The notes below the pieces were generated by a model. That model ran no database searches. It was not told the DNA's origin and was given only the letters and a program-made list of their open reading frames with translations. A DNA stretch of 39,189 nucleotides from Tieghemiomyces parasiticus (Eukaryota; Kickxellomycota; Dimargaritomycetes; Dimargaritales; Dimargaritaceae), in the NCBI GenBank assembly GCA_027575765.1, contig JANBPT010000387.1, positions 1 through 39,189 on the forward strand. The letters are read 5' to 3'. A program made the translations under genes and the position numbers. This document shows positions 17,701-27,700 of the stretch, piece by piece; position 1 is the stretch's first letter, and every line of letters begins with the position of its first letter.

Positions 17701-20251
17701 CGGCTTCGGCATGAAGCAGAGCCGAGCGCCGGAGGGCATGGGCGGCGTAAAACCGTTGGACCCATCGTTGACGGTCATTCGTGCCACTCACCGAGTACGC
17801 GTGCAGAGGTTTAGTCTCCCAGTACGGGTCGAGACACGGCGCAGCGTGACACTGGATATAAAACCGGTTGGCACTCCCGGGTCCCACCGTTTCGAGGACC
17901 TCCACGGCCCCCAGCTCGATCCAAGTGAGGAACTTGTACACCTTCTTCTTGCTAGTGCTCTGCGAACTCGTGACGTGCGGAGGTCGTTCGACCACCATGA
18001 TGCGGTCAGTAAACAGGTAGAGGGTGATGTGCTTGAGAACCGTCGATGTGCTGAAATCCAGCTCGGTGGCGTCGATGGAGATGAGCAGCCGCCGCGAGGC
18101 GCTGATGAGACTGGCCGGGCACTCGGCGACATGGCCGTGGATGGTGTGCAGTTCGGTGAGGGTATCGGCGACCTGGTTATCCGCTAGGTGGCCAATTTCG
18201 TGTCCGCGGTCCAGGGCGCGTTGCAGGTCGGCATAGTCTGGGTGGTTCACGGGCGTGTTTTTAAGTAGGTCGGTCAGGAGGAGGGTGTACCGCGGGATCC
18301 GCTGGACGGGCATGACTAGGAGGTCCGAGATGCCGAGTTTGTGGCAAGACGGGTGGTCCCGGCTGCGCGCGAGGAAGTGGCGATACGACTCGTTCTTCTT
18401 TTCCAATTGGCTCGAACACTCCAGCGCGTGCTGGTAGCCATTGATGTAGCGCTTGTAAACGTCAAAATTGCACAGGTGTTGGTAGCAGATCTGGCCGAGC
18501 GAGGGACCGTCGTCGAGCCAACCTGCGCCCGTCTGGACCGCGTCGGGGGTGGCTTCGTCCGCGCCGGCGGGATCCGACCGGCCGCCCCCCGTCCGACTGC
18601 ACTGGGCCTCGCTCTCGTACCGTTCCAGGTCCTGCAGGAAGGCCTCGTTCACGCCGGCCAATTGTTCAACGTTGGTGAAGATCGCGTTGGCCATGTAGGG
18701 TGGGATGAGTTGACTCTTGCCCGACCGTGATGCGGACCGCAGCGGCACGACGTACACGGTAATAAGCGCCTGAAGTTTCTGAACATAGCTACGCTCGGTG
18801 TAGATGAGTTCCTGTAGGATGCTCTGGCGCCGTTCGGCCATCCCTGCGGCGGACCGGGCCTTGAGTGGCCGGTATAACGTCTCCTCAAGCGGGTCCATGG
18901 GATGACCCCCCGGTGGAATAGGACCCCCGGCAGACCCGTAACCGGAGCCACTGCTCCCAGGGGCGGATGACGCCGACCCGGGGATCGTGTTGGTGCGCGG
19001 GATGGTCGCCCACAGCTGCTGGTAGTTGAACGGCTGACCCAGGACCTGTAGAAACCGTTGGAACTGGAGGTGGGAGGCTGAATGGGCCTCGCGGGGTCCC
19101 ACCAGGACATCGATCTCGTGGTAGCGGCGGATGAGCCGGGGTTCGAGGTTGCGAAGGGCAGGTTTGAGACTCTCCCCGTTGAGCGGCTCGACGGCCAGGA
19201 CCAGATCGATGAGATCCCGCGCCGTCATGCTGGATCGGTTAAACGCCTTGGATGGCGACGGCGGGCGGAACGTAGTCTCGTTCAGCAGGTCGCACAGAGT
19301 GGCGGTGGAAGACGGGACGTCCGAGGTTGCCACGCTCTCGTCGAACGGGTTCGCCAGAGTCCAGCCGACCGATTTTGCCGGCGAAGTGATGACGGCGGGA
19401 GCGGAGGCCGTCCGCGGGGCGGGCGCCGGCGCCGCAGGTAATGTGGCCGCCGCAGCGGTTAGGTCCCGCTCACCGGGTGGTAGCGTCTGCGGCGGCGGAC
19501 TGGGCGACACGTCGGCAGAGTCGTCGGCGAACGATGAGTCGCCCAGCAGGTCGAGGACGGCTGGTCCGGCCGATTCGGCGATACTGGGTAGAAGGGGGGG
19601 CAGCGGACGAGCCCCGGCAGTCCGTTCGACCTCTTGCTTCCACCGGACGTAATGTACGTGGCCCACGTCCACCTGCTGGAAATAGGCCTCCATGACGAAG
19701 TAAAGCAGCAATTTGTGAGGGGCTTTGGGCGGGAGAAACCTTTGCAGGGCCCGGGCCTCGGGGCCTTCCAACCGAGTCACCGGCACCTGGACCAGGGCGA
19801 ACCGGAGTGGGGTGCGGACGAAGGCATGGAACCAACCGGACTCACCACTGGGCAGCGTGGATACGCACACCGGACCGATTCCCTCATGATAGCCGAGAAA
19901 ATTGAGGTGGTCCTTAGGGAGGAGCGGGTTGAGCCAAAAGAGTTGGGAATACACGCTGCCGTTGGTATTGACATCGAGTTTCGGAGCAGCATGGCGGTCG
20001 CCGTCACCACCATCGTGCGATCGGAGCGGGACGCCCGCGTCCCGGCCGGAAGGATGGTTCGGCACTGCCCCTACACCGTGGTCCCCCCGGTCGTCGCGGT
20101 CGAGGCTATTGTGACGGTCACGAGCGTAGGCCGGGTGGAAGGCCGGCGGGGCGGGGAACAAGGAGGCTAGGGAGGCCGGCTGCTCGGCCAGGTGGAGCTC
20201 GCTGTGCCGTTGTAATCCGCACTCCTCAAAGGGCTTGACAAGGGGATGCAT
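14709..20251 (-). CDS. Dbl-family RhoGEF (DH-PH) nested in a degenerate RapGAP-like domain
   Basis: Exons 20251-17259, 17027-16525 and 16348-14709 join in phases 2 and 1 to 1711 residues. A DH domain spans about 473-700 (start RRQSILQELIYTERSYVQKL; hallmark KLGISDLLVMPVQRIPRYTL), followed by a PH domain at about 715-842 ending in RQRWVQRFYAAH. It should load GTP onto Rho/Cdc42-type GTPases at the cell cortex. The flanks resemble RapGAP segments in order: FWLNPLLPKDHLNF and HAFVRTPLRFALVQVPVTRL (about 105-160); LQFQRFLQVLGQ (about 395); HQIVFHLHF then PHRCDTVLVYTDH (about 923-952); HMVGIIKGQRGKV then VPLALGHQP (to 1015); EFLEELLWCKSDLL (about 1161) to LESLFGLHL (about 1204). The RapGAP catalytic HIGND motif is not preserved. 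The tail (about 1220-1711) is Ala/Ser/Thr/Pro-rich. The frame stays open about 160 bases upstream of 20251 without an ATG, so an upstream exon is possible. Confidence 0.88.
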
Positions 20252-21680
20252 CACGAAGCCGCCGGAACCGGATGAGGTCGAGCTAAGCGCATACGGCAGG
20301 GTCGGTTCGGGGTTTGAAATAATCGAGCGGCGACGGCGAGGTGAGTCGGGTGCTATTTGGGAGGTGTGAAGAGAGCAAGCTTCTGGTCGGGCCGAGAGGT
20401 GAGGGAAGGGGAGCTGTAGGTGCTAACGGAGGAGCGGCGTAGCGTGTGCCGAATGCAATTCGAAAAAGAGTGGAGGCTGAATCAACAGGACAACCGGCGT
20501 CAGGCGGTGCTGGGGCGTAATCAGGCGAAGAGGGTACGAAATGCTCGACGCTCGTAGAGGGGAGGGGCTTCGGTTGCCTAGCGGCGTCGGTCGGCGATGG
20601 ACTAAGAGTGCGAGGTTGTGGTGGGCCGTAAGGAAATAACAATACTGGCCTGGGCTAACTAAAGGTCTGGTGGAATGGGTTGTCGGAAATCTTGTACCGG
20701 AATTCGTGAGCAGGATAGAGACACGGTGAGTAAGTGTCAACAGAAGCTGTGCGCAGCAACGATGTAGGTTCCCGGGTAACACGAAAAAAAAGGCTGAGCA
20801 ATACGCTTTGACACCGCCCCTTCTCCGTTGCTGCCATTTTGTCACCCGCACTGCTGGCGGCCTCTGTACCTTGCTCCCCGGCCGGTAGTTTATTGTATTG
20901 AATACGACATAGCTCTCTCCCCACCAGCCCTGAAAACCAAAACAAACCGGCCCAACACTGATTGGCGGATGGGACGCGAGATGAGAGCAGACGTCTGTGG
21001 GACACTCCACTTCCCCCACCCAAAGGCGGGATCGTCATAAACCCGACCGTCGACTCCTGTGTTGGTTAGCCTACGCTATACTTCACCACATTCCATCTAG
21101 ATGCCACCGACTAAGAGTAGACATCAGGCTGGGGACGGACCGCCTAAGAAGCGGCCGCGTCGTGAGAGGAAGAGGGAAAACAAACGTTAGCGGAGAACAG
21201 GATCTGGGTGCTTCAGGGGCCAAGGGGGCTCGACTCCACAATGGCAAGCCAGTGCGCAACATGCCGGCTGGGTGATGTACGCCGCGGAGCGAGTGAGCTG
21301 GGTAGTGAATGTAAAATGGATGCCAGGGGCAGGCCTGGCAGGTGGGGGTGATGGGGAGCAACGATGTGCAAAAAAGACGAGTGTGGCAATTGGCGGAGGG
21401 GCACGTTGGCACACCCTGCCTGATCAAAAGTGCTTGAACTAGAGGGACGATGGGCGTGGCTCACCTGTATAGTGGTTCCAATTGTGGAATTAAACCGACA
21501 TCTAGCCGTGAGGTCCCGGAAAATGCTGCTACTGGTCATACTGTATGATAGATTACTGGATTTAATATTGGTTTTAGTGACAACGTGATAGAGCGATTCT
21601 AAACATTGCGATCCCTCTTGGCCTACAGTCCCCCTCGTACAACTCAACGTTGTCACTTGTCGACCATGACAAAAGGCAAG
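20252..21680. other. Intergenic region upstream of the RhoGEF and downstream of the ferredoxin
   Basis: About 1.4 kb. From 20252 to about 20420 the RhoGEF frame is open on the minus strand but has no ATG; a CTACAG acceptor-like site lies at its upstream end. Other frames overlap this region (20283-20642 and 20423-21038, minus) and are Pro/Ser/Thr-rich without recognisable motifs. The rest shows nothing I can assign. Confidence 0.45.
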
Positions 21681-22836
21681 CTAATGCGGTTTGGGCTTGT
21701 AACCATCGACCGCCATGTTCCGGGTGGCGGAGGGGAGACGCACAGTCATACCGTCCAGTTCCTTGGACATGACAACCTGGCAGCCGAGCCGCGACCTGTC
21801 GGGTAGGACAATTGTAAGGGAATCGGGTTAGCCACGCGAGTAAGATTAGATGGTTAGATGGCCCATATATAGAGTGGAGGAACAAGGGGGGGGGAGCGAA
21901 GGAGACCATCCAGGCCGCAAGGTTACACTTTGACCCGGTCTCTTCATTTCGCCCACCGGCACACTTACGTTTCGGTTAGACCGAAAGCCAGATCCAGCAT
22001 GTCGTTCTCCTCGTCGCTGGGTTCCTCAAGTTTGTCGTATTCCTCCGGGTCTAGGATGACGTGGCACGTCGAGCAGGCCAGCGACGCCTCGCAGGCACCT
22101 AAAGCACATACCGATAAAGGAATATTCGCCCAGAGAAGGTGAGTTAATTAGGTGTGGCCAATACGGTCTACTTGGACATCGTAGAAGTGAGAGCGGTTTA
22201 ATTAGCCACTTACCTTCCAGGTCCACATTGTTGGCGTGGGCAATTTCCAGTAGGCTATCGCCTTCATAGCACCGAACCTTCTTGGCTTGGCCCTCGGGCG
22301 TGATGAAGGTAAGCGTGAGTCTGCAGTGGGAAGGCGCACAATAAAAGTTGGTTAGCGACCATGAGCCGTTATCGGTCAGAGAGTAAGCTATTCGCACCGC
22401 ATGCAGTTTTTCACTAGAACTCCAAGTCGTTACCACTCTGTTGCTTACCCTTCACCCTCCGGAGGGATTTTAGCGTGGCCATGCCGGGCGACTGGGTTTA
22501 TGGGGGAGGGAGGTGGCAGGTCCACAACAAGCGAGGGTTACCAGTTAGTTTCCCTACAACCTAGTTTGTAGCGGGAATGAATCCCATGGCAACTGTTGGC
22601 CGATTTGCCCGGCTCGACCTGCATGCCTTCTGTCGTGCGCCAAACTTACCCGGTGCGGTTTGAAGAAATCGGAGGGGTACGATGCCCGCCAGTGGTCGGG
22701 ATGAGCCTAGCGTTGACGGTCTAATGGACAAGGATCGGGAGGCTGACGTGCGCAATGGGGCCGTCCTGGGGCGCAGCATAGTGCGGCTGACCGCGGAGGC
22801 CAGGCGCTGGTGGATAGTGGATCGGAGGAACGCCAT
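21681..22836 (-). CDS. YAH1: Mitochondrial [2Fe-2S] ferredoxin, adrenodoxin/Yah1 family
   Basis: Five exons (22836-22650, 22491-22449, 22320-22214, 22098-21969, 21795-21681) keep one frame and encode 193 residues. The first 60 residues are rich in Arg, Ser and Leu without acidic residues, a clear mitochondrial presequence. The mature part starts near [17 protein letters not shown]. The cluster ligands are C115, C121 and C124 in [13 protein letters not shown], and C161 in SRLGCQVV. The acidic partner-docking helix [20 protein letters not shown] and the C-terminal [11 protein letters not shown] are as in Yah1/adrenodoxin. It passes electrons from ferredoxin reductase (Arh1) to Fe-S cluster assembly and to heme A or ubiquinone synthesis in the matrix. 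All key residues are present. Exon 2 is only 43 bases. The gene shares orientation with TAF11 upstream. Confidence 0.96.
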
Positions 22837-23507
22837 GACAAATGGGGATACAAATGAGGCGTACGGTGACTAGCAAGAATGTACCCCATGGACAGTAAAG
22901 TGAGGGAAATGAGTGAGCCGTGCCAACGGTGGGATTCAATCGAGTTCAGAAAAAAACCCTCCAGTGGCAAGACCACGTCACAAGGTTTCCAAAGCCGGCC
23001 GACGAAGGTTGAATTACGCTGCTTTCATTTGCTGGGCACCCAATCCAGCGGCCCCAGCCTCCACAGCCTCCTATGAGCCTACTGACCACTTGGGCCGAAC
23101 ATTTTTACTAGCCTCCTAAGTTGCGGTAAAACATAGACATGGTTCTATACCAAGGGGATAGTATACATTACCTCGCTTTTCTCTCTCTTCTCTTGAACTG
23201 CCATAATGAAGTTTCGGTCTGGAGGCCAAAGTCCCTACGTATCCTTGTTCTGGTATTCAAGCACAACCAGGGCACGTTCATTACTTCCAGTAGGCCAACC
23301 TCGGTATCCATAACCCCAGTTCCTATCCAGTCGAATGCCAACTGCTTTCCCTCGCTGTCATTTCAATTCCAATCTATACCTGGTTTTAGACAGCCGGCCG
23401 TATGTTCAGCAGCAGAACCCATACCTCCGACAAGCAACCCGGTAAGTCATGCGTATATTCGATCTATTGGTACAGGGGCATTAGGCGATCTTGACGCGTC
23501 GTCAACA
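22837..23507. other. Intergenic region between TAF11 and the ferredoxin
   Basis: 671 bases holding the ferredoxin promoter and the TAF11 3' side. A plus-strand frame at 23139-23588 runs into the TAF11 last exon on the opposite strand and shows no family motif. No clear regulatory site. Confidence 0.45.
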
Positions 23508-24179
23508 TCAGTTGAACCGGCGCTTGCGGTAGATGGTCGCCGGGATCAGACCCGTGTCTTTTTGGTACCGTCGATAGGCCTCGCGTAGATGTTCCGGACT
23601 GAGGGCACCCTCGTCACCCCATTGTTCCTGGACCTCACGGGCTATCCGGGGTTTGAGGTGCAACGGGTAATGGCAGACAACATAGGAGTAGAGGGTTAGG
23701 GTCGGCCAGTGATCCCAGCCTCTGAAACCGATCATGGATTCCGTAGCTCGAGTCAACCTTGCTGCAGTAAATGCGCGACGCCAACTTACCCTTCTCTACT
23801 ATCTCGCCAATAAACACTTTCCCGAACCCAGCCACCACAAAGGCCAGCTCTGAGGACACCGACTGGTTGAGGATCGAGCTGATGAGTTTCTTGATTACCG
23901 ACTTGTTGAGTGTGGACCGTCGGTAGGCCTCGTATCGTTCCTGCTGTGGGTCCGAAAAGTTGTCCATCAAGACCCTGTAGTTTTCGTGGTAGCGTGCAGG
24001 GGTGAGGCGATATTAGGGCCTGCAACGGCCCGGCCATGGGTGTCAAGGTTAGCCAGGAAAAAAACAATTGCGTTGGGCAACCCGGACGCCCGTGTATGCC
24101 GCAGGGCGGTTGGCTGTACACCCAAGACTTACAGCAGGTCCTCCTTGCTGGGTTCGGTGATGGTGATCTTTTGCGACAT
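23508..24179 (-). CDS. TAF11: Transcription initiation factor TFIID subunit 11 (TAF11)
   Basis: Three exons (24179-24133, 23974-23790, 23641-23508) join in phases 2 and 1 to 121 residues. The histone-fold domain fills most of the protein: QQERYEAYRRSTLNKSVIKK (about 27-46), SELAFVVAGFGKVFIGEIVE, then WGDEGALSPEHLREAYRRY and a short basic C-terminus ending in RKRRFN. This follows human TAF11 closely (RYEMYRRSAFPKAAIKRLI, SGISKVFVGEVVEEAL, LQPKHMREAVRRL). TAF11 pairs with TAF13 through its histone fold within TFIID, next to TBP and TFIIA. The long acidic N-terminal region of human TAF11 is absent: only about 25 residues precede the fold. The gene is head to head with Eaf1/Vid21. Confidence 0.94.
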
Positions 24180-24794
24180 GGCGTCCGAGAATTAGGGCTG
24201 CGGGATGAAGGAATCGAGGAGTCAAAGAACGAGCGCAACGATTGCTATGGTAGAGCTAGGCAATAACGAGTGAAATGTGCGCATTCCGTCCAGCTCCTAT
24301 GAGCTACTTATACCAAAGGGGCCATGGTTCACCGTGATTTGCAGGAGCACGATACCAGCTTGCTCACAGTATAGGCATACCAGTACTCTGCACGCGAGGC
24401 CCAGCCTATCGCGGCAAAAGGCGGCCTTCATCCCGCAACGCATGCTATCCTCAATTATCGCATTGGTGTTCGGCTCTGCAAAATCGCCTCATCGTCCCTA
24501 CTCCCTAATTAAGCCGCAACATTAGCTCCCGCTCACCCTCGCCCTACCATCAATCCACTAAACGCGTCATTTGACCATCCGTGGCGCCATCAAGACTACA
24601 GCCGGCATCGCCAGCGATTCCCGCCCTCATTAGCCACACCTTGCCCCTCGGAGTAAAGTCGGACCCAACCACTGCATCGTACGCGCCACCACGTGGCCTG
24701 CGCCGACTTGTAGTATCACACGTCGTTATCATTCCCTCAGTGCGTCTCAACACCCTCCCGATCCTGCTCATTTACTCAGCCGCCCCAGACCGGT
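24180..24794. promoter_or_regulatory. Divergent promoter region between TAF11 and Eaf1/Vid21
   Basis: 615 bases between two outward-facing start codons of general transcription and chromatin genes. C-rich sequence precedes the Eaf1 ATG, as at other starts here. No clear TATA box; individual factor sites cannot be supported. Confidence 0.45.
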
Positions 24795-27700
24795 ATGCAT
24801 GTCACCGACGACCCGACGGCCCCAAATGGGTCGGAACTAGAAACTGGCAGTCTCAAGCGTACCTACCAGGAACTCTACGATCGCGAGCTGGAGGAACTCC
24901 GCCGTGAGCATGAACGGAACGCGCTCGAACTCTACTTTTGGAAATTTCAGTCCCCCGAGCCCGCTGAAATTCGACCGGCCAACCCGGAGGAGGAATGCAA
25001 ACCATCCGAAGCGGCCCCCGCCGCCGACCCGCTAACCGTCGACTGGGACAACCTCGGCCGGTCATCATCCTTCCGTGAGTTCCTGACGCGGCGAATGGCT
25101 CTACCTGACGATCCAGCCCCTCACCCAGTTGCCTCGCCGCCGCCATCGTCCACCACCGCCAAAGTTGATTTCACCCCCGTCCCGCTGTCGACCCTCCAGG
25201 CTCGCCTCGTGAAATCGCTGCCCGTAGCCCGTCACCGTCGCGCTGCTCGGGTGGTCCAACGCGCGCGGCTGTTCAGCGCGGGTCGACGTAAACCCACAGC
25301 GCACCGTCGTCACGCCACGGGTCGAACTCTGGACCTCTACGGCTGGCAGTACAAGGTGCAGCACCAACCTCTGGCCAAGGCCTTGCAGTCCGCCCGAAAA
25401 TTCCTGACCACGGGGGACTGGCGGGTCGCTCGGGACGAACTACGGGCGGCCAAGGTACTGCGTCGCGTCGAGACCCTTAAAAGTCAGAATCTGTGGTCGT
25501 TCCGCCAGATGGAACGCCATGAGGCCCCAGCACGTGCCAAGACTCACTGGGATTTCCTGCTTGACGAAATGCAGTGGTTGCAAGCCGACTTCAAGGAGGA
25601 GCGGCGGTTCAAGGTTGCCGTGTGCTACCAGGTCGGCCGGTGGGTCCTGGCCTGGCACGCAGCCGCCGACAAGACGACCCTGTGTGTCAAGGGCCGCCGA
25701 CCAGAAAACATACCCTCGACGGCAATGGACGTGGACGCCCAACACGGCGCAGCGGCCGCGCAGCCCAGCGCTGCGGACTGGCTGACACTGTTGGACCCGA
25801 ACGCGCCACTCGTACACGACCCAGCATTATTCCAAACGGTGCTAGCCCATTTTCACGAGCACCCGCTGCTCGTACCACCTGTGTTTGATGAACACGCAGC
25901 CTACGAGGACACGGCCGAATCCAGTGCACTGGTCCCAGTCTCGCATCTAATGAATACGCTGGTGGGATTCGCTGAAGTGGTGCAACCCGAGGATGCCGTC
26001 GGCCCGTCATCCCCTCACTCCGAAGCGGTCCTGAGCGATCTCCTCGCGCATGTGCTGGCGGAGATGGCCGCCCAGCCGGCCGCCTTCACGGGTGAGTCGG
26101 AGTGCATCCTTCCGTCCACCAACCCAGCCGAGGCCCGCGACGTCCGGGCGCACCCTGACGACTATGAACTGCCGGCTGATCGGACCGCTTCGTTCGGCCT
26201 GTCGGCCTATGACGGGGGTTACACCGGCGACCTGGCCATCTATCGCCCGGCTCGTGTCGCCCGGGACCTGCCCGGCACGCAGCGGTATGCCGAGGCCGGT
26301 CTTCCGCCAGCACTCTTCACAAATCGCCACCCGGTTGATCCGGCGACCCAGCTCGGCCCGTCCCCTGCCACCGTAGCCCCGCCCGACCTACCCAGTGCCT
26401 CGCCCGCGGCCTGGACCCCCGAGGCCGACACCCGCCTACAGGCCCTGGTGGAACAGTACGGTGGTAACTGGTCCCTGGTGGCCAGCGCCCTCACCGCCGA
26501 CACCCACCTCCCGGGATCGGCACCGCGTAACCCGCGTGACTGCTACGACCGCTGGCGTTACCTCAGCCCGCACCTTGTCTACGTCATGCCCGCTGGCCTG
26601 GACTCGGCACCGACCACCGTGGCCTCCACTCCCATCGCGACCACTTTCGGATCGGACGGCCCGCCTTCCCTCTCCGCCGCCGCTGCCCTGGCTGCTGGCC
26701 GACCGGACCCGACTATGGCTACCGCGGCAGCAACGGCCCCGACCTTGGGTGCTGAGGTGGTACGTGGTCAGCGTCTTCAGTCCTTCGCCGAGGCCATCGC
26801 TAAAGCCCAAAAGAAACGCCAGGAGATTCAGACCCGCACTGAACAGGCTTTGGCATCCCGCCCGAAACGTATCTCCGCCTTGGAAACCACCAGTAATGAG
26901 GTGGCGTCCGCCGACGCCTCGGCTGCCCCAGCAGCGACCACCAACGAGCCTGGCAACGCCGGCGATGTGGGCGCGGCCGAGGCTAACGGCGGTGAGGCGT
27001 CCGGTACTGTCGAGCAAGGGGATAGCATCCCTGCTACCCCCACTGGTGCACAGCCAGCGTCCGCTTCCGGGGTGGCTTACCGCTCGCCGTTGGAGCTCAG
27101 CGCGGCCAAACAGGAACTCGACGTCCAGATGGCCCAAATCACCATGCGCCAGCGCAGCCTGACCAGCTCGCAGTGGGCAATGCAAAATCTGGCGCGGTCC
27201 ATGATGGGTCGCGCCCAGGGCCCGCCCAACCGTCCACTACCCGTGCGACCGCCGACCTTGCCCATGGCTGGTGGGCCGAGCCCGGCCGGGGTCCCTTCAA
27301 ATTTCCCCCCAAATCACCCGGCGGCCCTACTTAATGCTAGCCTCGCTGCGGCCGCTGCAGGGTCCGGCGGGGGCCCCAGTGCGCCGAACTTAGCCGCGGC
27401 CGCGGCAGCGGCAGGCTCAGGGACAGGCGCTCCGGCGGGAGCAGTCCCCCGCCTGACACCTGAGCAGATGCGGGCGTTCCTGATCCAGCGCCAGCAGTGG
27501 GCCTACCAACAGCTAGCCAGCGCCAGAGCCTCAGGCAACCCGGTCGCCATCCAGCAGGCTACTGCTTTTCTGGCCGCCTTCACCAGTTCTATGCAGGGAA
27601 TGGCCCGGCCCCCGGCCGCACCCAGTGCCACTACCCCTGGTGGGCTTCCCGCGCAGGAGGGATCGACCGCCTCCAATACAACCAGCACTGCCACCGTCCC

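Noticed and set aside
14709..20251. Bud3 as the identity of the RhoGEF
   Set aside because: DH-PH and a polarity role would fit, but the N-terminal region does not look like the Bud3 N-terminus; RapGAP-like segments explain the flanks better.
22561..22649. Extension of the ferredoxin first exon past 22650
   Set aside because: The frame reads on to a stop at 22561, but the GTAAGT donor at 22649 and a phase match to exon 2 show this is intron.
23139..23588. 149-codon plus-strand frame
   Set aside because: It overlaps the last exon of TAF11 on the other strand and has no recognisable motif.
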